From assembly GCF_042677205.1 (NCBI RefSeq), contig NZ_JBHTIU010000081.1:103432-167431 (forward strand): a stretch of DNA of 64,000 bases, given 5' to 3'. The notes under the pieces are model-generated. The model was not told the DNA's origin, searched no databases, and saw only the letters and a program-made list of their open reading frames with translations. Source of the stretch: Paenibacillus_L residui (GTDB lineage Bacteria; Bacillota; Bacilli; Paenibacillales; NBRC-103111). A program made the translations under genes and the position numbers. Shown piece by piece: positions 52,733 to 61,196 of the stretch (position 1 is its first letter; each line of letters begins with the position of its first letter).

Positions 52733-54759
52733 AGTTTACCTCCAGCTAATTGTTTTGACATATAGGCTAGAATTTGCGGCAGAAGGTGTTCGACCGTAAA
52801 TCCGTATTCTTTCATCATCCTGTCGCCGGGGGCAGAGGCGCCGAAGCGGTCGATGCCGAAAATGAGGCCGTTCTCTCCCGTATAACGCTCCCACCCGGAG
52901 GGATGGGCCATTTCAACCGCTATGCGGGCCTTCACGTCAGGGGGAAGAACCGAATCGCGGTACTCCCGGGATTGCTCCTCGAATAACTCCCGGCTCGGCA
53001 TACTGACGATGCGGGGGGAGCAGCCGCGGAGCTTGAGCGCTTTGCCGAGCTCGCTGATCAGATGGACTTCCGAGCCGGAAGCCATCAGGATAAGGTCCGG
53101 CCGACCGTCATCCGCATCCTGCACGACGTATGCCCCGTGCTCCAGCATGCCGGCTAGCCCGGCGCTTTCCGGCAGAACGGGCAGGTCCTGCCGCGTAAGG
53201 ATCATGGCCGCCGGCCTCCTGTTCTGGGAGAACGCATAACGATAGGCCGCAGCCGTTTCGTTGGCATCGGCCGGACGGAGGACGAGCAAGTCGGGAATCA
53301 GCCGCAGGGACGGAAGATGCTCGATTGGCTGATGGGTGGGCCCGTCTTCCCCATAGGCGATACTGTCATGCGTAAAGACAAAGACGACAGGCTGCTTCAT
53401 AAGGGCGGCGAGGCGTATGGCCGGACGCATATAATCCGAGAAAACGAGGAAGGTGCCGCCATAGACTCTGACCCCGCCATGCAGGCTCAATCCGTTCATG
53501 ATGGAGCCCATAGCAAACTCGCGAACCCCGTACCAAATATTGCGACCCGAGTAATCGGCCGCCTGGAAGGCGCCGGAATGCCGGTTCAGCGTTTTGTTGG
53601 ACGAGGCCAGGTCGGCGGAGCCCCCCAGCAAGTACCTGATTTTCCCTCCGACCGCATTCAGAATATCCTCCGAAGCCTGGCGCGTTGCCAGAGGGCCGCT
53701 CTCGGCGGAATACGATGGAAGCATGGAATCCCAATCAGCCGGCAGCTCTCCCTTCATGGCCAGACTTAGCTCGCTTGCAAGCTCGGGATAAGCCTTCTCA
53801 TAACGCTCCCACAGCAAATTCCATTCGTTCCTCGCCCTCTTGCCTCTTTCGCCGAGCCGGGCAAAGTGTTCGCGCACCGCCTGGGGAATGTGAAAGGGCT
53901 CGAAATGCCATTCGTATTGCTCGCGGACCCGCAGTACCTCATCGGAGCCGAGCGGCGATCCGTGGGCCGCCGACGTTCCGCCCTTATTCGGACTGCCGTA
54001 GCCGATGATCGTCCGGATTTCGATCAGGGCAGGGCGAAGCGGGTCTTCCTGAGCTTTCCGGACGGCCGCTTCGATGGCGTCCAGATCATTGCCGTCTTCG
54101 ACGTAAAGCGTTTGCCAGCCGTAAGCCTCAAACCGTTTAAGAACATCCTCGGTAAAGGTCATGCCGGTTTCTCCATCGAGGGAAATCCGGTTGGAGTCGT
54201 ACAGCACAATCAACCGTCCGAGCTTCAGATGGCCCGCCAGAGACGCCGCCTCCTGGCTGACGCCCTCCATCAAGTCGCCGTCGCCGCATAGAACGTAGGT
54301 GTAATGGTCGATAATCGGGAACCCTTCCCGGTTATACGTCGCGGCCAAATAACGTTCGGCCATGGCCATGCCTACCGCCATCGCCATTCCTTGGCCCAGA
54401 GGGCCGGTAGTTGCCTCTACTCCCGGGGTATGCCCGAATTCGGGATGTCCCGGGGTTCTGCTTCCCCATTGTCTGAACTGCTTGATGTCCTCCATAGAAA
54501 GGTCGAAGCCGCTTAAATGAAGAAGGCTGTAAAGCAGCATCGATCCATGTCCTGCGGAAAGCACAAAGCGGTCCCGGTTGAACCAATGGGGATGAAGATT
54601 GCTTTGATTCATAATACGGGTCCACAGCGTATAAGCCATGGGGGCAGCGCCCATAGGCATGCCGGGATGACCGGAGTTCGCTTTCTCTATCGCATCTATA
54701 GAAAGCATGCGCACCGCATTTACCGCCAATTGATCCAGCATCTGGGTAGAGACGGACAT
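52729..54759 (-). CDS. tkt: Transketolase
   Basis: 676 residues, TPP-dependent enzyme that moves two-carbon units between sugar phosphates. Motifs: SGHPGMPMGAAP, TPP site GDGDLMEGVSQEAASLAGHL with YDSNRIS, GSADLASSNKT, THDSIAYGEDGPTHQPIE, and the C-terminal domain. ATG 54759 follows AGGAGGGACAATGG. The 240-bp leader carries a cre-like site. First gene of a two-gene unit with fba, facing the deoR-2/pfk operon. Probably not the only transketolase of the cell (inferred). Confidence 0.95.
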   Translation of the reverse strand: MSVSTQMLDQLAVNAVRMLSIDAIEKANSGHPGMPMGAAPMAYTLWTRIMNQSNLHPHWFNRDRFVLSAGHGSMLLYSLLHLSGFDLSMEDIKQFRQWGSRTPGHPEFGHTPGVEATTGPLGQGMAMAVGMAMAERYLAATYNREGFPIIDHYTYVLCGDGDLMEGVSQEAASLAGHLKLGRLIVLYDSNRISLDGETGMTFTEDVLKRFEAYGWQTLYVEDGNDLDAIEAAVRKAQEDPLRPALIEIRTIIGYGSPNKGGTSAAHGSPLGSDEVLRVREQYEWHFEPFHIPQAVREHFARLGERGKRARNEWNLLWERYEKAYPELASELSLAMKGELPADWDSMLPSYSAESGPLATRQASEDILNAVGGKIRYLLGGSADLASSNKTLNRHSGAFQAADYSGRNIWYGVREFAMGSIMNGLSLHGGVRVYGGTFLVFSDYMRPAIRLAALMKQPVVFVFTHDSIAYGEDGPTHQPIEHLPSLRLIPDLLVLRPADANETAAAYRYAFSQNRRPAAMILTRQDLPVLPESAGLAGMLEHGAYVVQDADDGRPDLILMASGSEVHLISELGKALKLRGCSPRIVSMPSRELFEEQSREYRDSVLPPDVKARIAVEMAHPSGWERYTGENGLIFGIDRFGASAPGDRMMKEYGFTVEHLLPQILAYMSKQLAGGKL

Positions 54760-54833
54760 TCCATTGTCCCTCCTGTCGGTTATTTTTGAAAAAGCAAAGC
54801 ATCGACAAATTCATAACAATCCATCAAACTGCC

Positions 54834-54847
54834 TGCAAACGTTTCCG
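54834..54847 (-). promoter_or_regulatory. cre-like site in the tkt leader
   Basis: TGCAAACGTTTCCG on the plus strand matches the cre consensus at 12 of 14 positions. It lies inside the transcribed leader of tkt, where CcpA could act as a roadblock. Confidence 0.45.
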
Positions 54848-54997
54848 CGGCCAACCAGAGGGCGTAGCTGTAAGAAGCTTCCGAAACCGTCCCGAACTAC
54901 GGCGGCGGAATTCGCCCACCTCCTCTATAGAATTATTTTCCTTTCAAAAACAATCATTAAACAATCAATTACAACTCAATATTAGTCAATTTCCAAC

Positions 54998-55003
54998 ATT
55001 ATA
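54998..55003 (-). promoter_or_regulatory. Possible extended -10 of tkt
   Basis: Minus-strand TGaTATAAT, an extended -10 box. The -35 region is poor. It would give a leader of about 230 nt. Confidence 0.4.
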
Positions 55004-55021
55004 TCAACAATTTTATTTGAT

Positions 55022-55059
55022 AGAAAGCGCTTTACAAACCAAAAACGATCATTTATAAT
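55022..55059 (+). promoter_or_regulatory. SigA promoter of deoR-2/pfk with overlapping cre
   Basis: TTTACA (55031-55036), 17 bp, TATAAT (55054-55059). The cre-like AGAAAGCGCTTTAC (55022-55035) overlaps the -35, so CcpA binding would block RNA polymerase. AACGATCAT lies in the spacer. Confidence 0.7.
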
Positions 55060-55115
55060 GAAAAACAAATCAATAACGATCATATTATTTCATCGCTGAA
55101 GACGAGGTTTATGCA

Positions 55116-55904
55116 ATGATTCCTAAGAAGAGGCAGGAAGTTATTCTCGAAATGCTCAAGCAGCAAAAAACGGTGAGCGTCTCCGAAATTGTTCAGCATT
55201 TGCGAATCTCCGAAATGACGGCTCGCCGGGATTTGGAATATTTGGAGAGCCACGTTCACTCGGTCGTCAGAATCCGGGGAGGCGCCCAGTGGATGGAGGA
55301 CTCGATGGAGGTGTCCAATACTTATCTAAACGATCGTTTTCATCAGCAGCATTCCAGAAATACCGAACAGAAAACAGCCATCGGCCAATTGGCGGCCTCG
55401 CTTGTAGAGGACGGCGAGACGATTATTATCGATGCCGGCTCCACAGCCATCCAGTTGGCGAAGCATCTGGACGGCAGACGCCGTCTGACCGCGTTCGTCA
55501 CCGCCGTAAATATCGCCGAGGAGCTGGAAGACAAGGAGGGGATCACGAAATTTCTTGTCGGAGGGGTGTTTCGCTCGAAGACGACGACTCTGGTCAGTCC
55601 GTTCATCGAGCAGACGCTCACGAACATCTATGCGGATAAGGTATTTATCGGTGTCACCGCGGTATCGTTAAGCCATGGCTTCACATGTAACGATTTTCTG
55701 GAGGCCGATGTCAAGAGGCATCTGACGAGATCGGGGAAAGAAATCTATTGGCTCGTGGATTCGTCCAAGTTGAATGCCATTGCATCATTTCAAATTACGG
55801 CGATGGAGGGGCCGCATACGATTATTACGGATTCGGGAATCGATCCGGATTTGAAACGCGAAATCGAGCAGCGCTGCCGCGTTCTCGTTGCCGAAAGGGG
55901 GTGA
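55116..55904 (+). CDS. DeoR-family transcriptional regulator (second copy)
   Basis: 262 residues, roughly 80 percent identical by eye to the protein at 50937. HTH (VSVSEIVQHLRISEMTARRDLEYLE), sensor domain with DAGSTAIQLAKHLDGRRRL, GGVFRSKTTTLVSPF and LSHGFTCNDFLEADVKRHLT. ATG 55116 has GAGG upstream. It precedes pfk by 8 bp and is probably the first gene of the pfk-importer-iolBCA operon, controlling it and the divergent tkt-fba unit. Confidence 0.9.
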   Translation: MIPKKRQEVILEMLKQQKTVSVSEIVQHLRISEMTARRDLEYLESHVHSVVRIRGGAQWMEDSMEVSNTYLNDRFHQQHSRNTEQKTAIGQLAASLVEDGETIIIDAGSTAIQLAKHLDGRRRLTAFVTAVNIAEELEDKEGITKFLVGGVFRSKTTTLVSPFIEQTLTNIYADKVFIGVTAVSLSHGFTCNDFLEADVKRHLTRSGKEIYWLVDSSKLNAIASFQITAMEGPHTIITDSGIDPDLKREIEQRCRVLVAERG

Positions 55905-55912
55905 TCGAAACA

Positions 55913-57064
55913 ATGAATGTCGTTATTGCGCAATCCGGAGGACCGACCCCTGTCATTAATATGTCACTGCGAGGCGCGGTGGAACAAGCTATAAGAACGG
56001 ATTCGATTCGGGAAATATACGGCTCCCGCAACGGCGTTGAAGGGATTCTGGACAACAGGCTCATTCCTCTTAATGATAAATTGGCAGAATTGGAGCAAGC
56101 CTCGCTTCAGCCCGGAGCCGTATTGGGCGGGTCGCGTTATTCGCTTCGCGAGGAAGACCTGCAGGCGATCGTAGATCGTCTGGAGGAGCGGAATGTGCGG
56201 ATTTTCTGCTATATTGGCGGGAACGGCTCGTCCCGGACCGTCATGGCGCTGCACCGGTATGCATCGGAAGCCGGCAAAGACATCCGATTCGTTCACATCC
56301 CCAAGACCATTGACAATGATCTGTATGGAACCGATCATACGCCGGGATACGGCAGCGCCGCAAAGTTTGTTTCTCATATCGTCCAATGGATCGGCATGGA
56401 TATGGTCTCCATGAAAACCTATGACAAGGTGGAGCTGATCGAGGTCATGGGGGGGAATTCGGGCTGGTTGGCGGCTGCAAGCGCTTTAGCCAAGCAGAAT
56501 GAGGAGGATTTCCCGCAGATCGTTTACCTGCCGGAGAAGGAAATTTCCCTGGAAGCCCTGCTGGCGGATGTGGAAAAGGCTTATCAACGCTTCGGCTGCG
56601 CCATGATGATCGTTCCCGATCATCTCAAGATTTCCGGTCTGCAATCGGACATGAAGCCGAATCACCCGAGACAAGGGTATAACGGCGGAATCAGCAGCAA
56701 AATGGCGGTGGAGATACGTTCCAGGCTGGGGCTTAAGACACGTGTGACGGCTCCGGGAACGCTGTATCGCAGCATGAGCTGTCTGGCTTCCGAATGCGAC
56801 TTGTCCGAGGCCTACCGGCTGGGGGCGGAAGCTATCAAATTCGCGGAGGAGGGACGGTCCGGCGGAATGGTTGCCTTGACCCGTCTTTCGGATCAGCCCT
56901 ACGCGAGCAGAATCGACTGGAGCGACCTGAAGAATATAGCCGGCCAAGAGAAGCCGCTTCCGGACCATTATTGGGATGCCGTGAATCAAATGCCCGCTGA
57001 GGCGTTCCGTAATTATTTGCTGCCTTTGGTTGACGGGCAAGTCTTGAAACCGATTTCATTATGA
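55913..57064 (+). CDS. 6-phosphofructokinase family enzyme, donor (ATP or PPi) uncertain
   Basis: 383 residues. Starts MNVVIAQSGGPTPVINMSL. The phosphate-donor loop reads IGGNGSS, where ATP enzymes usually have GGDGS and PPi enzymes GGDD or GGND. The catalytic motif is PKTIDNDL, with the Lys found in PPi-dependent and some ATP-dependent (trypanosome-type) enzymes; TDHTPGYGSAAKF places it with the clostridial diphosphate-type group. ATG 55913 follows AAAGGGGGTG. Phosphorylates fructose 6-phosphate and, by family precedent, possibly sedoheptulose 7-phosphate. Confidence 0.85.
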   Translation: MNVVIAQSGGPTPVINMSLRGAVEQAIRTDSIREIYGSRNGVEGILDNRLIPLNDKLAELEQASLQPGAVLGGSRYSLREEDLQAIVDRLEERNVRIFCYIGGNGSSRTVMALHRYASEAGKDIRFVHIPKTIDNDLYGTDHTPGYGSAAKFVSHIVQWIGMDMVSMKTYDKVELIEVMGGNSGWLAAASALAKQNEEDFPQIVYLPEKEISLEALLADVEKAYQRFGCAMMIVPDHLKISGLQSDMKPNHPRQGYNGGISSKMAVEIRSRLGLKTRVTAPGTLYRSMSCLASECDLSEAYRLGAEAIKFAEEGRSGGMVALTRLSDQPYASRIDWSDLKNIAGQEKPLPDHYWDAVNQMPAEAFRNYLLPLVDGQVLKPISL

Positions 57065-57139
57065 CTTCTTCGACGCCTTCATTAAGATTGTAAGTGAAAG
57101 TCTTTTTTGAGAACCTTCCAAGGGGAGTTGAATGAAAGA

Positions 57140-58456
57140 ATGACGAAAAGCAAAACTGTTACCGGTATCCTTTCGCTCGTTTTAGTCTTGTCCGCTTGCT
57201 CGCCTCTGTCCACGTCGAATGAAAATTCCCAAGGCAGTGCATCGGAGCCGCCGAAGCAAGACGGGAGGACGCAAATCCACTGGCTGCAGCACTGGGTTAA
57301 TGAGCAGGGCCCTGACAAAATCAATGAGGTCAAAGCCGCTTTCGAGAAGAAGCATCCGGATATCGAACTGATTATCGATGATGTGCCGTTTGCGCAAGAG
57401 CACGATAAAATTCTGTCGCTCGATCTGGCCGGCATGCCGCCGGATATCATTACAGCTTCAGGCGCATGGGTAACGGAATTCGCCGATGCCGGCATCATCG
57501 ATCCGATCGACGAATACATCGACAAGCTGCCGAAGGAATACCAGGATGCGATAGACGGGCCCATGTCCCTTCCCTGGAAAGGAAAAAGGTATGGCGTCCC
57601 GATTACCAATGGAAATATTGCTTTGTTCTATAACAAGACGTTGCTTGAGGAAGCGAACATCGAGCCGCCTACGACCTGGGAGGAATTCCTGGAAGCGTCG
57701 AAGAAGCTGACGGACCCGGCCAAGAACCGTTACGCCTTGACCGGCAACATTGTAGCGGAACCGTCGACCGTTATTTCCTATGAGGTCTTTCCCTTCATCC
57801 TGCAAGCCGGCGGAAAGATCATCGATAACGGACAAGCGGCCTTCAACAGTCCGGAAGGCGTAGAAGCGCTTAATTTCTACAAAAGTTTAATCAAAGAGCA
57901 TAAAGTGACTACCCCGGGCGAGCTGAGCGCCGGCGAGAAAGAAAAGCGGGCCAACTTCAGCGCCGGCAATGTGGCCTTTATGTTTGAAGGTCCATGGGGG
58001 GTCGCGATCCAGAAGAAATTAAACCCCGATCTTGAGTTCGGTGTCGTTCCGATGCCCAAGGGCAAAGTGACGGGAACGATCGCGCAGGGCTCGGTATTGA
58101 CCCTCGCTTCCAAAGGAAAGAACAAGGAGGCCGCATGGAAGTTCATCGAATTTATGGGAAGCGCCGAAGGCCAATTGCTGTGGGACAAGGCCACTAACTT
58201 CTTCCCGTACAACCAAATTACGATGAAGGACGACTTCTTCCAGAAGGACCCTTATTTGAAAGTGTTCGTTGACCAATTTGAATCTTTCGACAGAATCGAA
58301 GTCATTGACAATTTCCTGCCGCAAGCCAACGACTTGCGCAAGCAGTTCACCATCGAGGTTCAGAATTTTCTGACCGATAAGAAAACGGCACAGCAGGCCT
58401 TGGACGATGCAGCCGCTTATTGGAACAAGGCTTTTGAGAAAGCCGCCGCCAAATAA
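57140..58456 (+). CDS. Sugar ABC transporter solute-binding lipoprotein
   Basis: About 438 residues. Signal ending LVLSACSPLS (lipobox LSAC). Family 1 binding protein of CUT1 importers: WLQHWVNEQGPDKINEVKAAF, PPDIITASGAWVTEF, GVPITNGNIALFYNKTLLEEA, AGNVAFMFEGPWGV. Start ATG 57140; the ribosome site GGGGAG is somewhat distant, and TTG starts at 57107 or 57128 are possible. Context (iolB, iolC, iolA downstream) suggests inositol or a related polyol or sugar as ligand, which is an inference. Confidence 0.9.
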   Translation: MTKSKTVTGILSLVLVLSACSPLSTSNENSQGSASEPPKQDGRTQIHWLQHWVNEQGPDKINEVKAAFEKKHPDIELIIDDVPFAQEHDKILSLDLAGMPPDIITASGAWVTEFADAGIIDPIDEYIDKLPKEYQDAIDGPMSLPWKGKRYGVPITNGNIALFYNKTLLEEANIEPPTTWEEFLEASKKLTDPAKNRYALTGNIVAEPSTVISYEVFPFILQAGGKIIDNGQAAFNSPEGVEALNFYKSLIKEHKVTTPGELSAGEKEKRANFSAGNVAFMFEGPWGVAIQKKLNPDLEFGVVPMPKGKVTGTIAQGSVLTLASKGKNKEAAWKFIEFMGSAEGQLLWDKATNFFPYNQITMKDDFFQKDPYLKVFVDQFESFDRIEVIDNFLPQANDLRKQFTIEVQNFLTDKKTAQQALDDAAAYWNKAFEKAAAK

Positions 58457-58519
58457 ATTTTAGTAAAGCTGAGAACAAGGAGGCTCTGTCCAGAGCTTCC
58501 TTAGGGGGTGTCTCTTCAA

Positions 58520-59455
58520 GTGAGTAATTCGTTAACCAAAACCGACCGTAAGCAGCTCGTCCGGCAATCGTCCAGCAATGCCGTCACCGACTTTTTCCGT
58601 AAAGTGTCTTTCATTATGCCGGCTATGGTCTTGCTCGTTTTGCTGACCGGTTACCCCTTGTTTCAAGTCATTCAAATGAGCTTCTACGATTACACAGACA
58701 AATCGAATCCCGTATATAACGGAATGGCCAATTACAGAGCCTTCCTTGAGGACCCGCTGTTCTGGAATGCGCTGAAGAATACATTGACGTTTACCTTTGT
58801 CAGCGTGGCCTGCGGGCTCATCCTGGGTCTTACGCTGGCTCTGCTGCTCAATCAGCCGATCCATTCCAAATTGCGGGGCGCACTGCGGTCCCTGTTTATG
58901 TTTCCGTGGCTGACCTCATCCACTGTCGTGGCGGCGGTATGGATGCTCATTCTGAATCCGTTCGGTCTGCTGAACTGGATTTTGCAATCGCTGGGCTTCC
59001 AGGAGTTGGGCCAGACGGCTTGGCTGAGCAATGAGCATACCGCGATCTTCGGAGTCATTCTGGCTAACATATGGAGAGGTTTTCCCTTTATGATGCTGAT
59101 GTTACTGGCCGGGCTGCAGACGATCCCGAAGGATTTGTACGAGGCCGCCGACCTGGACGGGGCAGGCTTTTTCCGCCGCTTATTTTATGTCACCCTGCCT
59201 CAGCTCAAGAGCATTCTGCTGACGGTTACCGTTCTGGAAATCATCTGGAATTTCCGCTCCTTCGATCTGGTGTTCCTCATGACCGGGGGCGGTCCGATGA
59301 ATGCGACAGAAATTTTGTCTACCTATATTTATCAGCATGCTTTCCGTACGCTTGATTTCGGGTACGCCTCAGCTACGGCGATCTTCATGCTGCTCGTGAT
59401 GATTCTCGTGTCGATCGCCTATTTGAGAACGTCCTTGGGAAAGGAGTCGAACTGA
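58520..59455 (+). CDS. Sugar ABC transporter permease, UgpA/MalF-like
   Basis: About 311 residues, six membrane helices, EAA loop EAADLDGAGFFRRLFYVTLP. N-terminal cytoplasmic tail then MPAMVLLVLLTGYPLFQVI. GTG 58520 has AGGGGG upstream; GTG 58508 would overlap it. Partner of the binding protein before it and of the next permease. Confidence 0.92.
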   Translation: MSNSLTKTDRKQLVRQSSSNAVTDFFRKVSFIMPAMVLLVLLTGYPLFQVIQMSFYDYTDKSNPVYNGMANYRAFLEDPLFWNALKNTLTFTFVSVACGLILGLTLALLLNQPIHSKLRGALRSLFMFPWLTSSTVVAAVWMLILNPFGLLNWILQSLGFQELGQTAWLSNEHTAIFGVILANIWRGFPFMMLMLLAGLQTIPKDLYEAADLDGAGFFRRLFYVTLPQLKSILLTVTVLEIIWNFRSFDLVFLMTGGGPMNATEILSTYIYQHAFRTLDFGYASATAIFMLLVMILVSIAYLRTSLGKESN

Positions 59456-59458
59456 CCC

Positions 59459-60280
59459 GTGCACAGACATCGTCCCTACTTCACGTACTTGTCCCTGTTG
59501 GTTCTGGGAAGTATTCTGCTGCTTCCCATTGCCTGGATGATCAGCATCTCGCTCAGGCCCAATCCGGAAGTATTCGCAATGCCGCTCAAAATATTTCCGG
59601 AAACGCCAACCCTGGACGCATTTCGCACGGTTCTGCAAAATCGCGATCTGCTGCGTTTGTTCGTCAACAGCTATATCATAGCTCTTTCCGTGACGTTTCT
59701 ATGTATATTTCTGGCCTCTCTGGCAGGATACGGATTTTCCCGCTTCAAGTTCAAAGGGAAGAAGACGGCGCTGGTCTATATTTTGCTGACGCAAATGTTT
59801 CCGATGGTGCTGCTAAGCATACCGTATTTCCTGTTTATTACTCGAGCCGGTCTGTATAATACCTATTTCGCTTTGATTCTGGCTTATACGTCCTTTGCGC
59901 TTCCGTTCTCCATCATGATGATGCGCGATTTCATCGCAACGATCCCGCAGGAGCTGGATGAAGCGGCGAAGATCGACGGCTGCGGAGCGTTCAAAACATT
60001 CTTCTACATCATCATTCCGCCCAGCCTGCCGGGATTGATTGCTACAGGAGTATATACGTTCATACTGGCCTGGAACGAATTTCTATTTGCCGTCGTACTG
60101 ACCAACACGATCAACGTCAGACCTTTGACGATCGGCATCGGCATGCTGATCGGCGAATTTACGACCGAATGGAATGCGTTGATGGCACTTTCGTTCATGG
60201 CCAGCGCTCCGCTAGTTATTGTTTTCCTGTTCGTACAGAAATATTTCCTGCAAGGGTTGACGGCCGGAAGCGTGAAATAG
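59459..60280 (+). CDS. Sugar ABC transporter permease, UgpE/MalG-like
   Basis: 273 residues, six membrane helices, EAA loop DEAAKIDGCGAFKTFFYIIIP and C-terminal VQKYFLQGLTAGSVK. GTG 59459 lies 3 bp after the previous stop, with AAAGGAG upstream. No ATPase gene occurs in the operon, so a shared MsmX-type ATPase is implied. Confidence 0.92.
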   Translation: MHRHRPYFTYLSLLVLGSILLLPIAWMISISLRPNPEVFAMPLKIFPETPTLDAFRTVLQNRDLLRLFVNSYIIALSVTFLCIFLASLAGYGFSRFKFKGKKTALVYILLTQMFPMVLLSIPYFLFITRAGLYNTYFALILAYTSFALPFSIMMMRDFIATIPQELDEAAKIDGCGAFKTFFYIIIPPSLPGLIATGVYTFILAWNEFLFAVVLTNTINVRPLTIGIGMLIGEFTTEWNALMALSFMASAPLVIVFLFVQKYFLQGLTAGSVK

Positions 60281-60334
60281 GCCCCGGTGTTAACCAGACC
60301 AAACTATAAAGAGATTATGGGAGTAGGTAAGCAA

Positions 60335-61156
60335 ATGACGAAATCATCCGAACTTATCGTAAAAAGCGCGGCAAATCCCGACAGCGGCGGCAGAGTGCTG
60401 GAGATTACTCGTGAATCGGCCGGATGGGATTATGTCGGATTTCAGGTTTGCCGGTTGACCAAAGGCCAGGTGCTGGAAAGAAAAACCGGAAACGAAGAAG
60501 TATGCCTGGTCATTCTAAGCGGCAAAGCCTCTGTGGCGACGGAGGATCAGCAATGGGAAGAGATCGGGGAGCGCATGAGCGTGTTCGAGCGGGTGCCCCC
60601 TTACTCGGTCTATGTGCCGTCCGGCAATTTCTACAAGGTGAGGGCTCTAAGCGATGAGTTGGAGCTCGCCGTCTGCACCGCCCCGGGCAAAGGCACTTAC
60701 CGAAGCAGATTGATCAAGCCCGGGGATGTCGGGGTGGAAATGAGGGGAAGCGGCAGCATGCAGCGCCTCATTCACAATATTTTGCCGGAATCGGAGTCGG
60801 CCGACAGCCTGCTGGTCGTGGAAGTATTTACGCCTAACGGACATTGGTCCAGCTATCCTCCGCACAAGCATGACCAATTGAATTTGCCGGAGGAGTCCCT
60901 GCTTGAGGAAACCTACTATCACCGGATCGAGCCGGAGCAGGGCTTCGCGGTGCAAAGGGTCTATACGGATGACCGCTCTCTGGATGAAACGCTGATAGTG
61001 AAAGATGGGGATGCCGTATTGGTCCCGCGCGGATATCATCCGGTATCGGCCCCGCCGGGATATGATCTGTATTACCTGAATGTGATGGCCGGACCGGTCC
61101 GGACCTGGAAATTCCGAAATGATCCCGAACATGAATGGATCACGCTTCGTGGTTGA
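60335..61156 (+). CDS. iolB: 5-deoxy-glucuronate isomerase
   Basis: 273-residue cupin that converts 5-deoxy-D-glucuronate to 5-dehydro-2-deoxy-D-gluconate in myo-inositol breakdown. Metal-site region NWSSYPPHKHDQ-like (SSYPPHKHDQLNLPEESLLEE), then TYYHRIEPEQGFAVQRVYTDD and VPRGYHPVSAPPGYD. Start ATG 60335 (MTKSSELIV) fits B. subtilis IolB; a GTG at 60287 is possible. Between the importer and iolC. Confidence 0.95.
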   Translation: MTKSSELIVKSAANPDSGGRVLEITRESAGWDYVGFQVCRLTKGQVLERKTGNEEVCLVILSGKASVATEDQQWEEIGERMSVFERVPPYSVYVPSGNFYKVRALSDELELAVCTAPGKGTYRSRLIKPGDVGVEMRGSGSMQRLIHNILPESESADSLLVVEVFTPNGHWSSYPPHKHDQLNLPEESLLEETYYHRIEPEQGFAVQRVYTDDRSLDETLIVKDGDAVLVPRGYHPVSAPPGYDLYYLNVMAGPVRTWKFRNDPEHEWITLRG

Positions 61157-61196
61157 AATAATCCCATGGAAATGTGAAAAGGAGCTTGATATCCCT

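Larger units (their letters stand above)
54760..55115. promoter_or_regulatory. Shared control region of tkt-fba and deoR-2/pfk, with repeated AACRATCAW motifs
   Basis: 356 bp with no gene. AACGATCAT occurs at 55044-55052 and 55075-55083; near copies AACAATCAT at 54949-54957 and AACAATCAA at 54960-54968. The two perfect copies sit on either side of the plus-strand -10 and are 31 bp apart, about three helical turns. They are candidate operators for the DeoR-type regulators. Confidence 0.45.
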
